This document shows positions 13,060 through 24,219 of a stretch of 64,000 bases of DNA, in pieces. The notes beneath the pieces were generated by a model. The model worked only from the letters and a program-made list of their open reading frames with translations, was not told where the DNA came from and made no database searches. The DNA is from Lepturacanthus savala. Its lineage: Eukaryota > Chordata > Actinopteri > Scombriformes > Trichiuridae. The position numbers were made by a program, and so were the translations under genes. The stretch's first letter is position 1; each line of letters starts with the position of its first letter. The stretch covers positions 3,494,898 to 3,558,897 of the forward strand of contig CM060474.1 in NCBI GenBank assembly GCA_030544235.1. The letters are read 5' to 3'.

Positions 13060-14535
13060 GTTGGGCGGCAATCAGAGGCGGTGACCCTGGCGGTCTGACC
13101 AGAAACTGGCTCTGGGGATGTGGAACGTGACTTCTCTGGTGGGGAAGGAGCCTGAGCTGGTGTGCGAGGTCGAGAGGTTTGACTCGACGCACAGCGTGGG
13201 CTCTGGTACCAGTTTCCTCGAGAGGGGTTGGATTCTCTACCACTCTGGAGTTGTTCCTGGTGAGAGGCACAGAGCCCTGGTGGACGAGAGGGTAGCCTCT
13301 GCCTTCGGGTGGGGGGGACGGGTCCTGTCATCTGTGCCTATGCGCCGATTGACAGTTCAGAGTACCCACCCTTCTTGGAGTGCTGTAGGGCTCCCCTTCT
13401 GGGGACTCCCTTTTCCTCCTGGGGGACTTCAATTGTCACGTGGGCAATGACAGTGTGACCTGGAGGGTTGTGATTGGGAGGAACGGCCCCCCTGATCTGA
13501 ACCGGAATGGTGTTTTGTTGTTGGACTTCTGTGCTCATCATGGATTGTCCATAACGAACACCATGTTCAGGCATAAGGGTGTCCATATGTGCACTTGGCA
13601 CCAGGATGCCCTTGGCTCAGTTCGATGATTGACTTCGTTGTCTTGTTGTCGGACTTTCGGCCTCATGTCTTTGACACTCGGGCAAAGAGAGGGGCAGAGC
13701 TGTCAACTGATCACCACCTAGTAGCGAGTTGGTTCCAATGGTGGGGGAATAGGCCGGTCAGACCTGGCAGACCCAAAGGGTTTGCTGGGAAAGTTAGCTG
13801 GGATGAGAATCAGCACCTCCAAATCTGAGGCCATGGTTCTTGACCAGAAAAGGGTGGAGTGTTTACTCCGGTTCCGGGATGAGATCCTGCCTCAAGTGGA
13901 GGAGTTCAAGTATCTCGGGGTCTTGTTTTTGAGTGAGGGGAGGATGGAGGGGGAGATTGACCAGCGGATCTGTGCGGCATCTGCAGTGATGCGGGCCCTG
14001 CATTGGTCCGTCGTGGTGAAGAAGGAGCTGAGCCGAAAGGCGAATCTCTTGATTTACCAGTCGATCTATGTTCCTACCCTCACCTATGGTCACGAGCTTT
14101 GCGTAGTAACCGAAAGAATGAGATCACGAGTACAAGCGGCCGAAATGAGTTTCCTTTACAGGGTACCTGGGCTCTGCCTTAGACAAAGGGTGAGAAGCTT
14201 GGTCATCCGCTAGGAGCTCAGAGTAGAACCGCTGCTCCTCCACATCGAGAGGAGCCAGTTGAGGTGGCTCGGGCATCAAGTGAGGAGCCTCCTGGACACC
14301 TACCTGGTGAGGTGTTCCAGGCACGTCCCTCCGGGTGGCGGCCCTGGGGAAGACCCAGGACACACTGGAGAGACTATGTCTCACAGCTGGCCTTAGAACG
14401 CCTCGGGGTCCCCCTGGAAGAGCTGGAGGAAGTTGCCAGGGAGAGGGAAGTCTGGGCTTCCCTGCTGAAGCTGCTGCCCCCGCAACCTGAGAATGGATGA
14501 AGTGGGAGAAGATAAGATGAGATGAGATGAGAAAA
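13060..14535 (+). mobile_element. LINE (non-LTR retrotransposon) remnant, internally deleted
   Basis: The + strand encodes, in shifting frames, the start of an apurinic-type endonuclease (WNVTSLVGKEPELV near 13120, then LGDFN..VGNDSVTW near 13425-13460 and TNTMFRHKGVHMCTW near 13555-13600). After STDHHLVASW it jumps at about 13785-13800 straight to the C-terminal end of the reverse transcriptase region (STSKSEAMVLDQKRV, EEFKYLGVLF, PTLTYGHELCVVTERMRSR, then RPRTHWRDYVSQLALERLGVP). The catalytic reverse transcriptase core is absent. The 3' end is a short GATGA-type tail near 14510-14530. The family style is common in teleosts; I do not assign a clade. Confidence 0.85.
13589..14213 (+). pseudogene. 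LINE ORF2 junction: endonuclease end fused to RT C-terminus
   Basis: The endonuclease end (STDHHLV, about 13708-13730) is followed within 100 bp by RT thumb/C-terminal sequence starting ISTSKSEAMVLDQKRV. This removes most of the polymerase, including any YADD-type motif. Reading frames change at least twice, so no functional protein can be made. Confidence 0.75.
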
Positions 14536-15000
14536 CAATGAAACAGACATTTCAGAGAACCTATGGTCATTCAGAATCTCAGAATTTTATTGTCAAAATT
14601 GGTATGAATCCTGTGTATAGAAATCTTGATATTCAACATATCTGCAGAAACTGGGTTGTAAAAAGAAATCTTTGTGCAGAGATTTGGCCTGTGATGATGC
14701 GTTTCTACTGAGTCATGGCGGTGGTGCGGCGGATGGGCAGGTGGTTCCCTGAACGCATCATCATCTCTTACTGTAACACACCGCTCGATTCAGGAATCTG
14801 GCAGCAAGCCAGGAGACGCTGAGAGGAAGTCTGAGATTTACAAGTTGGCCTGTGGATAGTGCTTCAGCTGAGTGTGTGTGTGTCTGTGTGTGTGCGTGCG
14901 CAGTCATTCATCCAGGCTCCTGTGTGTCCACAGGGCAGTGAGGCTCAGACTGTTTGAGTTATGTGATGAAGCTCTTTTTGAATCATGTTGCCAGTAAATC
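14536..15000. other. Unique intergenic stretch
   Basis: No gene is seen. The portion 14680-14850 is GC-richer than its flanks and might be conserved non-coding sequence, which only alignment could show. Confidence 0.3.
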
Positions 15001-15318
15001 TGCTCTTTAAGTGTGTGTGTGTGTGTGTGTGTTTTCTGACTCATTGTTTTCTGCCCTTTAGGAGAAGTGTGACACACTTGAACACAACTGCAGTGTAATC
15101 TACAGAGATCTCCTGGGTGTTTTATGTGTGTACGTGTGTATGTGTGCATGTGTGTAGCCCATGAGTGTGTGTGTGTGTGTGTGTGTGTGTGCATGTGGGT
15201 GTCAGGGGGGGATGAGTTGTCTGTTTTTTGGCAAAGAAATGACAAAATATCTCCCCTTTACTGTAAATGGGTGATGACTCAACATTATATCATAACCTGT
15301 TTCTCTCTCTCACACCCT

Positions 15319-15321
<3 letters not shown>

Positions 15322-15360
<39 letters not shown>
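15322..15360. repeat. (CT)n microsatellite
   Basis: About 40 bp of CT. GT runs at 15010-15032 and 15165-15192 lie close by. Confidence 0.95.
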
Positions 15361-15365
<5 letters not shown>

Positions 15366-15727
15366 TCCTTAATGATTTCTGGTTAACCCTCCAGCAGCAG
15401 TAGGAGGCTATTTTTACCCGCTCAGGTTGTTTATGTGCATCCAGGGCCGCCACCCCCGCCTCCGCACGCTGCCCCTGTGCTTCCAGGGAAGCGACCGGAG
15501 CTGTGATCTGTTCCCAGAACTGAACCCAAACAAAACCAGATGTGTGAAATTCTTCAGAATTTGGGAGAATAAATACGTCAGTGTTGTTTGTGTTTGAGAA
15601 AGTTCAGTGATGAGTTTTCTACTCTGAGCTGTTTGTTCCAGGATCAGTGATCGTTAACAGCTTCTTTTCAGCCAATCAGAGAAGCTGACGCTGTTCCGTC
15701 ATTTTTCAGAGTTAGCCCACTGTTACT

Positions 15728-15728
<1 letters not shown>

Positions 15729-15759
<31 letters not shown>
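15729..15759. repeat. Poly(T) tract
   Basis: An uninterrupted run of about 31 T residues. It could be the oligo-A tail of an old retroposed copy on the minus strand, but no body is recognisable. Confidence 0.9.
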
Positions 15760-15762
<3 letters not shown>

Positions 15763-15921
15763 TCTGACAGCGTCTGATTGATGAGTATTTAAAACTTTGG
15801 TTCAAATGAATCTATTTGAATCAAGAGTCAAATCGAAGACTTTGAAGTTTCTGTAGCATTTATTAATAATAATTATTACTTATTAACCCAGTCTTTAATG
15901 TCATCACGTTATAACCACTAG

Positions 15922-16070
15922 AGCTGCAACAATTGATTTCCAATTATTACATTAATCACCAACTATTTTGATAATTGATTAATGGATTTGAGTCATTTTT
16001 AGAAGAAAATGACAAAATTTTCCAAAATATCTGATTCCAGCTTCTCAAATCTAAATATTTTAATATATAT
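15922..16070 (+). repeat. MITE-A copy, left half
   Basis: Starts with the family end 'gagctgcaacaattga' and runs through 'attacattaatcaccaacta' to 'ccagcttctcaaatct', then stops. Confidence 0.7.
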
Positions 16071-16134
16071 TCTAATATACTGTATGTATTATATTATCTT
16101 ATAATATAAACCAGGATCATCTTATTCATAGCTT

Positions 16135-16971
16135 GTATGGGTTGAAAGATTCTGAGTTCTAAAGAAGGGTGGCATAATTCATTATTGTACAAGATTAAAG
16201 AGGCAGCATGTATTCCTCAAAAACATTTATTCATAAGAACACAAAACTAAAAGTACACAAACAATCTAAATGAAATGATTCTTTACATATATGAATGTGT
16301 GACCATGTTGACCGGTGTAATGTATGTGTGTGGGTGTGTGTGTATGTGTGTGTGTGTGATCAAGGTGTCATGTTAAAGAGAGGTAAGTATGCATGCAGGG
16401 TTGTGACACTAACATCAGACTTAACCTCCTCACAACACATAGAACAGTAGCCTAAATCTAAACACATTCACAAAGTTCCGGTGTTCTGTTCTGCCCAGTC
16501 CATGGAAAGGAAGGTAGAAAGTTGCTCTTTAGTTCTGCTACCTGGAGTGGTCCAAGGAGGTTCTTTCAGCTGTGGTTGGTGCAGAAGATCAGTCATGCAG
16601 GCCGTGTTGTTTCTTGTTGCTCCTTGTTGCTGGTTGGAAGAACCAGGCCTGAGTTGCTGTGTTGCACATACTTGAGACGCTGGAGGAATGGTTGGGAGTG
16701 TTCTAACAGCAGAGAAGCTGCTGGAGGCTTCAGGCCTGCAGCTTCTCTGGCTGTGAGGAGCAGAAGAACAGAGCTGTGCTGTTGATTAAGCCAGAGAGTG
16801 TTTTCTTGAAAGAGAGAGAACAAAGGCAGATCATCTGCCTTTATACCTCTGGTGACATCACCGTTGAATGTGTGAACAAAAGGGTTTCTTGGTGGAGGGT
16901 CAAAAGGTCCAGGCTCAGCCAGGCAGAGCTGAGCAGACGTGAGCATCATGTGACATGATGTAGGTATAACA
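16135..16971 (-). mobile_element. Solo-LTR-like element
   Basis: On the minus strand the segment begins TGTTATACC at 16971, carries a TATA box (GGTATAAAG, 16839-16847) after a CpG-poor U3-like stretch, and later an AATAAA signal (16226-16231). This is the order expected for an LTR of a retrovirus-like or Gypsy-type element. No gag, pol or env sequence adjoins it, so it would be a solo LTR. The left boundary is approximate and I could not see a target duplication. A GT microsatellite (16325-16357) lies inside. The 118-codon minus frame (16593-16949) is part of the LTR and not a gene. Confidence 0.45.
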
Positions 16972-17600
16972 GAACCAAACTACTATTTGATTAATTGTTA
17001 CAACAATAAATTATCAATATAGTCTTTAGTTGTACCCTTAACCCTCTATTTCATAGTGTTGCCATCTAGCAACAATTACTTCATCTTAATTTTTCTAAAA
17101 AGCTGTGAGAATGTATGCTTTTACAGTTAGGTGTGAAAAGGGGGCTTTTATTTTGAAATTTGACATGTGAGTATCATTGTTTAATAATCAAAGGTTATCT
17201 TTGATTCAGAATTTTGGAAAATTTTCACCAAATATAAAATATTTAACTCACTTTAATTAATTAATTAGTTTATTGTTTAATTCAATTAAAGAGTCCCATT
17301 GATTTACATAGCATGGCTTTATTTATAAGACGTTTCCTTCTATTATTGACATCTATTATTTAGGAGATTGTAAGTAATAAAAACATTTAAAACATGTTCT
17401 ATCATGTCTAAATAATATTCCATGCACTAGAGGGTTAATAGCTGCTAAAGTGTTAGCCATAACCTGGCATTTTACTTTTTAATATATAAACATTTATTAT
17501 TTTTATCGTAAGTTTTTGTCTTTTTATCATGTTTTTTTACTCAGCTCATGTTTTTGTCTTATCTTTTTTGTTTACTTGTTTTATTAATTTTCTTTTTTTT
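16972..17600. other. AT-rich intergenic stretch without a recognisable gene
   Basis: Very AT-rich, no open frame of note and no repeat signature beyond A/T runs. Confidence 0.4.
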
Positions 17601-17604
17601 TATA

Positions 17605-17832
17605 TAATTTTGATATTTTACACCATTTTATAAACCAATCAACTAACTGATTAATTGTTTCAATATTCAATGGATTAATCCACTATCACAATATTTGTTT
17701 GTTGAAGCTCTGATCACCAAGTTGAATAATCAAATTTGAGAAGCTGAACAAAGAGAATTTGGACATTTTCTTTTTTAAAATGACTCATATTGATTAATCG
17801 AAAATCCAAATAGTTGGAGATTAAAGTAATGA
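17605..17832. repeat. Two MITE-A pieces in opposite orientation
   Basis: 17605-17712 is the right end of a + copy ('gatattttacaccattttataaacc' to 'gttgaagctctga'). 17713-17832 is the left half of a minus copy ('tttgagaagctg...gagaatttggacattttctt'). They abut head to tail in opposite sense. Confidence 0.6.
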
Positions 17833-18435
17833 ATCTTATACACAAGTAAAGTTCCAGACCGGCTCAGTAGGAACTAACTAACTAAACTAACTACAGTCTG
17901 ATCACTTCCTGTTAATCTGCTGATGCACACAAAGAGAAGCAGCATATTTTCTTTCCAGTTAATTATCAGATTCTGTAGGTTGAAAACCATGAAATGTAGA
18001 GCAGAAACTGTCAAATACACAGTATTTTTCACCGTATGTGTTTGTGAGGCACTGACTTAAAGAACTGTCACGCTCCTTATCTGAGAACGATGCTCTCCAC
18101 CACTGCTGTTAGCCATGCTTACATCAGCATATTTCTGTGGGTGCAACCCCCCTCTGAACCACACACACACAAACACACTAGTGACGTCAGTGTGGAGCGG
18201 CGGCATCTGTCTCTGACTTTTTTCCATTAATCCAGACGCTACTGAGCAGTAATAAAAAATAATAAAAAGCCTCGCAGCCAAACGTCAGACACGTTTCCAT
18301 AAATGAGTTTGTCTGCAGAAATGGTTCAGAGTGTTTGATTTAGTATTTGGAGCAGTGATGCATCATGGGGCTGCTACAGACCATTGAAGAGGCTGATAAG
18401 TCATTTAAACTTTAAACCCAAATGATCTGATTTTG

Positions 18436-18657
18436 ACCTTTCTGTGTGGAGTTTGCATGTTCTCCCCGTGTCTGCTTGGGTTTTCACTGGGTACTCCGGC
18501 TTCCTCCCACAGTCCAACATGCTGAGGTTAATTGGAGATGCTAAACTGTCCATAGGTGTATTCCTGCCTCATGCCTATAATGCACTGGGATTGGCTTCAG
18601 CAGACCCCTGCGACCCTAATGAGAAGATGAATAGAAGATGAATGAATGATTTTGACT
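18436..18657 (+). repeat. SINE copy, 5' truncated, forward
   Basis: Runs from 'gacctttctgtgtggagtttgcatgttctcccc' through 'actccggcttcctcccacagtcc' and 'gggattggcttcagcagacccctgcgaccctaatgag' to a tail of GATGAAT units. The tRNA-like head is absent. It lies tail to tail with the next SINE. Confidence 0.85.
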
Positions 18658-18676
18658 TACATGCAGTTAAATGTCA

Positions 18677-19039
18677 GGCAGTCATTTTCTATACCTGCTT
18701 ATTCCTCATTAGGGTCGCAGGGGTCTGCTGGAGCCAATCCCAGCGTGTTACGGCAAGAGGCAGGGATACACCCCAGATGGTCACCAGCCAATCGTGGGGC
18801 ACACACACCATTCACTCACACACTCACACCTATGGGCAATTTAGAGTCTCCAATTAACCTGAGCATGTTTTTGGACTGTGGGAGGAAGCCGGAGTACCTG
18901 GTGAAAACCCACGCAGACACGGGGAGAACATGCAAACTCCACACAGAAAGGTCCCAGACCCAGGACCAAGGAGGTCTTGAACCTGCGACCTTCTTGCTGT
19001 GAGGCAACAGTGCTAACCCCTGTGCCACCGTGTCGCCCC
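18677..19039 (-). mobile_element. Full-length tRNA-headed SINE with perfect target duplication
   Basis: On the minus strand the element starts GGGGCGACACGG and shows good RNA polymerase III promoter boxes: box A TGGCACAGGGG (19017-19027) and box B GGTTCAAGACC (18973-18983). A body with an L2-like tail follows and ends in GGTATAGAAAATGACTG. Both sides carry the same 12-bp word AGTTAAATGTCA (18665-18676 and 19040-19051), a typical target-site duplication of LINE-driven insertion. Perfect duplication and intact boxes suggest a fairly recent insertion. It is the reference copy for the family in this window. Confidence 0.9.
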
Positions 19040-19468
19040 AGTTAAATGTCACAATACAAATTAAAAAGGTGCTGCAACAGTAACAGAAAACTGGTGAAAC
19101 TTGTACAGACACATACAGTAATTGTACAGTAATTGATCTTTTTATCAATTTTTATGAACTCTTTGATCTCACCGCTGCATATAGCATCCATAGTGTCTGA
19201 GCAAAATTTGAGGGTCAGTTACAGCAAAAACTTTTGAAATATCAAAAATCTGAAATAGCAGGGTTGGTCCAAAGATGTTTTATACCAATTCTGAAGTACC
19301 ACATTAAATAGTTTGGTGGAAATAGAAAAAATATAAAAACTTCCTCAATTTCTCATTAAAAAAATGTTCACTTACTTGAGCTTTTTCTAAAATGAGTTCA
19401 TGAGAAGAAGTTTTACAATTTCACAAATGATTCAAATTCCTGAAGATCATAAATTAGAAAACTTCTCA

Positions 19469-19554
19469 TTCTTCTTCTTCTTCTTCTTCTTCTTCTTCTT
19501 CTTCTTCTTCTTCTTCTTCTTCTTCTTCTTCTTCTTCTTCTTCTTCTTCTTCTC
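19469..19554. repeat. (TTC)n microsatellite
   Basis: About 86 bp of uninterrupted TTC/GAA triplets. Long GAA/TTC tracts can form triplex DNA. Confidence 0.97.
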
Positions 19555-19697
19555 TGTTTATTACAGTCCTGTGTAATGTGTAATGAAGCCTTCATCACTG
19601 CTGACCCAACTACAATTTGCGTCTCATTTATTTGCTGATGATGCTGTCGTGATTTTATCTGATGTTAAAACACAGATCACTGCAACTTTAAGTTTCC

Positions 19698-19821
<124 letters not shown>

Positions 19822-20439
19822 GGTCTCCTAGTGATGTTGGGTTTGTGTATGATAAATTGATGTAATCCTCCTTCAGTATATAACTGATCTTTAGACATAT
19901 TATTAGTTTTCAGTGGTAACAGCAGTGATTCATCAACTGTAAAAACACACGTTTATCAAATGTGAACTCTGCTGCTCTGATTTTCCCAGAACAAACCGAC
20001 ATGAACAGTAAGACTCACAGGAGGTTTGATGACGGGAAGGAGGATCAGTATCTGACCGGGACAGTTTACAGAATGTGATTAATGCAGTTTGAAGCTGTAG
20101 CTGCAGCCAAGTCTTTCTCTTCTCATACAAGAACAACTGAAGGTTTTTATTATTGAGGGTTTATTCCACTGCTCCATGATACATGTGAACCATATTTAAC
20201 ACACAGAGCTGCTGGAGGCGTCTGTGAACAAACTTCTCTCATTTCACTTTTCACCAACATGTGATCACACTGTCTGTTTATATACACAATTGCACCTTAC
20301 TGGTTGTAGATATCTGTTTTTTTTCTAGATTTATTTTATCTGATTCCACTGGCAGATAATTTAGATTATTCCAATCTTTGTTTTTTTGTTTTTCACCAAA
20401 GAAAACAGGTTAAATTTTAAAATATTGTGAAATAAAATT

Positions 20440-20672
20440 TTTAGGGTAACGTCAAAACATTTTTATCATAATGTCAGGGCATTTTTACTGTGACTCAGGA
20501 CATTTTTACTGTAATGTCAGGATTTTTTTTTGTGTCAAGACATGTTACCATGATGTTCAGACTTTTTACCAAAATGTTGTGACATTTTTACAGTAAAGCA
20601 TTTTCTAATTTCACGCTCTAACATTTTTTACTGTAATGTCAGGACATTTTCAACATACCATCAGGACATTTC
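20440..20672. repeat. Degenerate minisatellite, about 30-35 bp unit
   Basis: The phrase 'atgtcaggacatttttactgta' recurs six to eight times with changes (for example near 20455, 20470, 20500, 20575, 20630 and 20660), separated by about 30-35 bp. Confidence 0.65.
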
Positions 20673-20969
20673 ACTGCAACCAACAGTGTATCCACTGTTG
20701 TAGTGATAATTTTAACTTATATCATGATCTTTTCCTGTTTTTGTGTTTAAACCAAACCTTTAACCATCAAACATTATTACGTCATATAGGAGCTTATTAT
20801 GATTATTTTTCCAGTGGGTTGATATGCAGATACTAACACATCTGAGGCTGAAAACATCTTTAACAGCTGGTAAAATGTCACCTGTCATTAAGCTGCTTCA
20901 TCTGTCCTCAAACAGTTATTGATTGACTTCCAGAGGTCAAAGTTCACTGTGCATAAGCGAAACTCGTCA

Positions 20970-21310
20970 TGTTCAAACACAAACTAAACCTTCATTTATA
21001 GCAGTGTCTCAACCACCTGTTTCCTCCTCTGTGTTTCTCAGCTGAAGGTGTGTGATGATGCAGCTTCAGACAGCGGCGCCGCGGCGTGACTAACGCTTCT
21101 CGCTAAACGGCGTGGACATCCCGCGCCCGTCTTCCATCAGTCTCCTGTCCCGCCCACACTCACCTGTCCATCCATCTGCCACTTCCTGTCTCCAGGATCA
21201 CACGCTGACTCACAAAAGACGAATCCTTGACCCCAGAAATAGACTCGTTATAAAATGCAGCCAATTACCAACACAGCGGAAAGGTGCACCATGACTCAGC
21301 AGAAAAGAAT
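20970..21310. promoter_or_regulatory. GC-rich candidate regulatory region
   Basis: The stretch 21075-21135 is rich in CpG. TGACTCAGCA at 21292-21301 matches the NF-E2/MAF-AP1 type site, and TTATATAAA follows at about 21311-21319. No coding exon is recognised. Regulatory function is inferred from composition and motifs. Confidence 0.3.
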
Positions 21311-22080
21311 CTTATATAAACTTTGCTTTGTCATCATTTAACGTCATTTCTGTCTCTCTGCTTACAGACAGCAGGACGACGAATGAATCCTCTGAGAGAA
21401 TGACATCACCGTCACCGTGGGAGCCAGGTTCGCCATTCATGTGTGTGTGTGCGTGCATGTTTTTGCGTGTGTATGTGTGTGTCACTTCCTGGGAGAGAAT
21501 AGAACAGGAAGCTGGAGTGAGAGCTGACAAGCGCTCGCCTCACCTCCACAAGGAAGCCTTTCTCCCCAGAGAGAGAAAGAAGGAGAAGTGTGTGTATGTA
21601 TGTGTGAGTGTGTGTGTGTGTCCTTCGCTCACTCCTGCATTCATGCTGCAGTTTGCTGCTGCTGCTTCTGCGTTTGCTTCGAGCATTTACTTTCAGCTCA
21701 AGTTTGACCTTTTTTTTAAAAAAAAAAAAAGGAAAAAGACAGAAAAAGCTGGAGGTTGTTTCTGCAGCAGCTGCAGATTCTTGAGAGGAAAAAGTCCAGC
21801 TCGTCCAGGTCAGGGTTTTTTGTTCCTCACACACCAGAGCAGCACTAAAGGTCCATATCTGCAATTTTATGGGTTTTATTACAACTTTTGATCCTCTAAT
21901 TTGATTCATTTGCAATTTAAAGTAGAAAAAGTAAATTCTGTAGTTTTACAGTTCTCCAGAAAGATGTTTTATGTCTCTCTTCTGATTGGCTGATTTTCAC
22001 CTAGACAAAAAAAAAATGGGTGTGATGGGAACCTTTACAGTTTCAGTGTTTGATGCATAGGACAGTTTTTATATAACCTT
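21311..22080. other. Intergenic, microsatellite-rich, no recognisable gene
   Basis: The 187-codon + frame (21328-21891) and the 167-codon minus frame (21412-21915) cross GT repeats at 21440-21482 and 21590-21622 and an A tract near 21717. They read as low-complexity Cys-Val and Lys runs and are not considered genes. Confidence 0.5.
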
Positions 22081-22084
22081 AAAC

Positions 22085-22460
22085 CAGGGGGGTCAAACAT
22101 GCGGCCCGGGCACCAGAACCAGACCATTAAAATGGACCAGTTCCTGTTTCTTTACAGAAATGTGAAGTCAGTGAGAATCTTTCAGGGCTCAAGGGATAAA
22201 ATATTTAGTTTTGAGTACAGTACTGACTGAATATGGAAAAACTAAGATATCAGCACTCTTTTCCTTATGTCATCTTTCCTGTTTTGTACATTGAAGGTTA
22301 ATTAATCATGTAAATTCCTATAATGTATTTCTTTAACTTTAACCTCATCAAAATGAGGACAAATGTGTAGATGTTATGTAGATTGTTATTCACACGTTAA
22401 ATTTTACTTGAGATTAAATTGCGTTGAATGTGGCCCGTTATTTAGTTTGGCTCACCTGTT
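22085..22460. repeat. Degraded interspersed repeat ('gtcaaacatgcggcccg' type)
   Basis: The start 'ggggggtcaaacatgcggcccggg' and the later 'aatgtggcccgttatttagtttgg' resemble the ends of a repeat common in vertebrate genomes that I remember as hAT-related. Assignment is tentative. Confidence 0.35.
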
Positions 22461-23512
22461 GTAGACCAGATCTAACAAAAAGCATGAAAGTGGTGCTATT
22501 TGCATGATATGGAAGCTTTAACAGTAATATTAATCCTTTGACCTTTGGTCCTGTGAGACTTGATGTGACAGCAGATGTCAGAGAGATCAGAGGTTAAAAG
22601 TGAGAATTGTAATGGCTCACACACAGTTCATACACTGCAGAGGATCCGCTCAGCTGTTTGTTTTCCACCTTTTGCAAACTGTTTGAGTTCCGTATTCGGC
22701 GCCAACCCATTTTTAACCGGCGTCAGCGTGATGTTTAGCAGCCAGTATGTGACCACATTAACAACTAAACCTACATTAAATATGTTGTTGATTATTTTCA
22801 CACCTAGAAAATTCATCATTTCGACATTAATTTGAATCTAAAACAGGCCGGTCAAGTAAATGTCTTTAACCAGATGAAAGATTTTAGTTTTCCGACATCT
22901 GGATCTTAATCTATCAGAGCATGTGATCTGAGTCATTTATTTGACTGACTATTAATTTGAAATTCAGAAGTGTATTTGAACAAGTGTATCAGTAGGAATC
23001 TGTGGTGGACAGAATAACAGGAATACTTGTCTGTTCTTTTTTTTTTATTAATGTCACAATGTGAAGTTTCTGGATGCCTTAGAGAACAATATATATGTGC
23101 TGATATCTGAGTGATACTAACTGTCCTCTGACTGACCTCTGACCTTTATAAACTGAGGCAAAGACAGACGACAGATTCCCACGTGAGGCTGAAGGAATCA
23201 TGTCACCATAGCAACGGTTTCGGCAACTTCACAGCAGCTTCTAGATGTTCTGCTGCCACCTTGTGGCCAAACTCAAAATTACAAGAGTCAGTCTGATGAA
23301 ACTACACGTGACAGGAAATACTGACTTTAAGACGTCTCACTGTGACAGTGAGTCATGATGAGTAAATAATGATGATGATGAAAGATTGTCTGACTCTGAG
23401 GTTTTAACAGGCAGTGGTCAGTAAAAGTACCCTACTTATTAAACGTGCATAATTATTAGCAGTAAAAACTTAAATTATTAGAGAAAAGCTACTTTTTCAT
23501 CCCACTGACATG
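22461..23512. other. Intergenic stretch without a recognisable gene
   Basis: Contains CCATAGCAAC near 23208 (RFX X-box half) and TGACCTCTGACCT near 23129 (imperfect DR1). Nothing coding is seen. Confidence 0.35.
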
Positions 23513-23910
23513 CAGAGGTGAACAAAGTACTCAGATACTTTACTGGAGTAAAAGTAGATTAATGGTTGTGTAAAAAATACTCAATAACAAGTAAAAGTCC
23601 TGATTTGAACATATGGCTTTAACTACTTTAAGTAAAAGTACAGAAGTATTATCAGCATAGTACTAAAATACTGCATCATAATATTTACCACAAATTAAAA
23701 AATAAAACTACAAAGAAGTCGAATAGAAAATTAAAGTATATTAATTTTATTTAAAATAATAAAATCTTAAAGTAAGTATCCATTAGGTGATTGTGGTGAA
23801 ATATAAACTAATATCACATGGAAATACTCAAGTAAAATACAACCTACTACCTCAAAAACGTATTGAAGTACTGTACTTGAGTAAATGTACTCGTTTCCTT
23901 CCCACCTCTG
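23513..23910. mobile_element. hAT-type MITE with CAGAGGTG termini
   Basis: The element opens CAGAGGTG and closes CACCTCTG, with subterminal 'aaagtactcagatactttactggagtaaaagta' and 'gtactgtacttgagtaaatgtact' in inverted arrangement, about 398 bp. The terminal motif and AGTA-rich arms are characteristic of non-autonomous hAT elements in fish. I did not see a convincing 8-bp target duplication. Confidence 0.65.
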
Positions 23911-24002
23911 GTTTATTCATCTCTCGAACACCTGTGAGAGCCACTAGGAACATGTGACATTTACTGTCGCCTTGTTGTCATGATGACCTGACCAGTTACA
24001 TA

Positions 24003-24071
24003 AACACACACACACACACGCACGCACGCACGCACGCATGCACGCACGCACACACACGCACACACACACAC
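24003..24071. repeat. Compound (CA)n/(GCAC)n microsatellite
   Basis: CA repeats flank a GCAC tetranucleotide core. Confidence 0.95.
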
Positions 24072-24219
24072 TCTTTCAGAGAGGTGCTGCTTCTCACTGT
24101 TTCCCACGACTTGAGAGACCATGTCACTGCTCATGTGTCTCATGTGTCTCAGACCTGCTGAACAGGTGCAGGCAGCTGATCACCATGAGCCCCGTCGTTG
24201 TTTGAAGGATGTGCACACT

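Noticed and set aside
15375..15596. About 70-codon frame without a start (LVNPPAAVGGYFYPLRLF...)
   Set aside because: Bounded by stops, no splice signals, no family resemblance. Likely chance in a GC-richer patch.
16593..16949. 118-codon minus frame
   Set aside because: Falls inside the LTR-like element across its TATA region. No similarity to a protein.
18816..19148. Protein-like frames such as MWSLHVLPVSAWVFTGYSGFLPQS seen at several loci
   Set aside because: The same frames recur wherever the SINE family occurs (18444, 18816, 36260, 39090), so they are translations of a non-coding repeat.
19413..19598. Arginine-run frame
   Set aside because: Translation of the TTC/GAA array.
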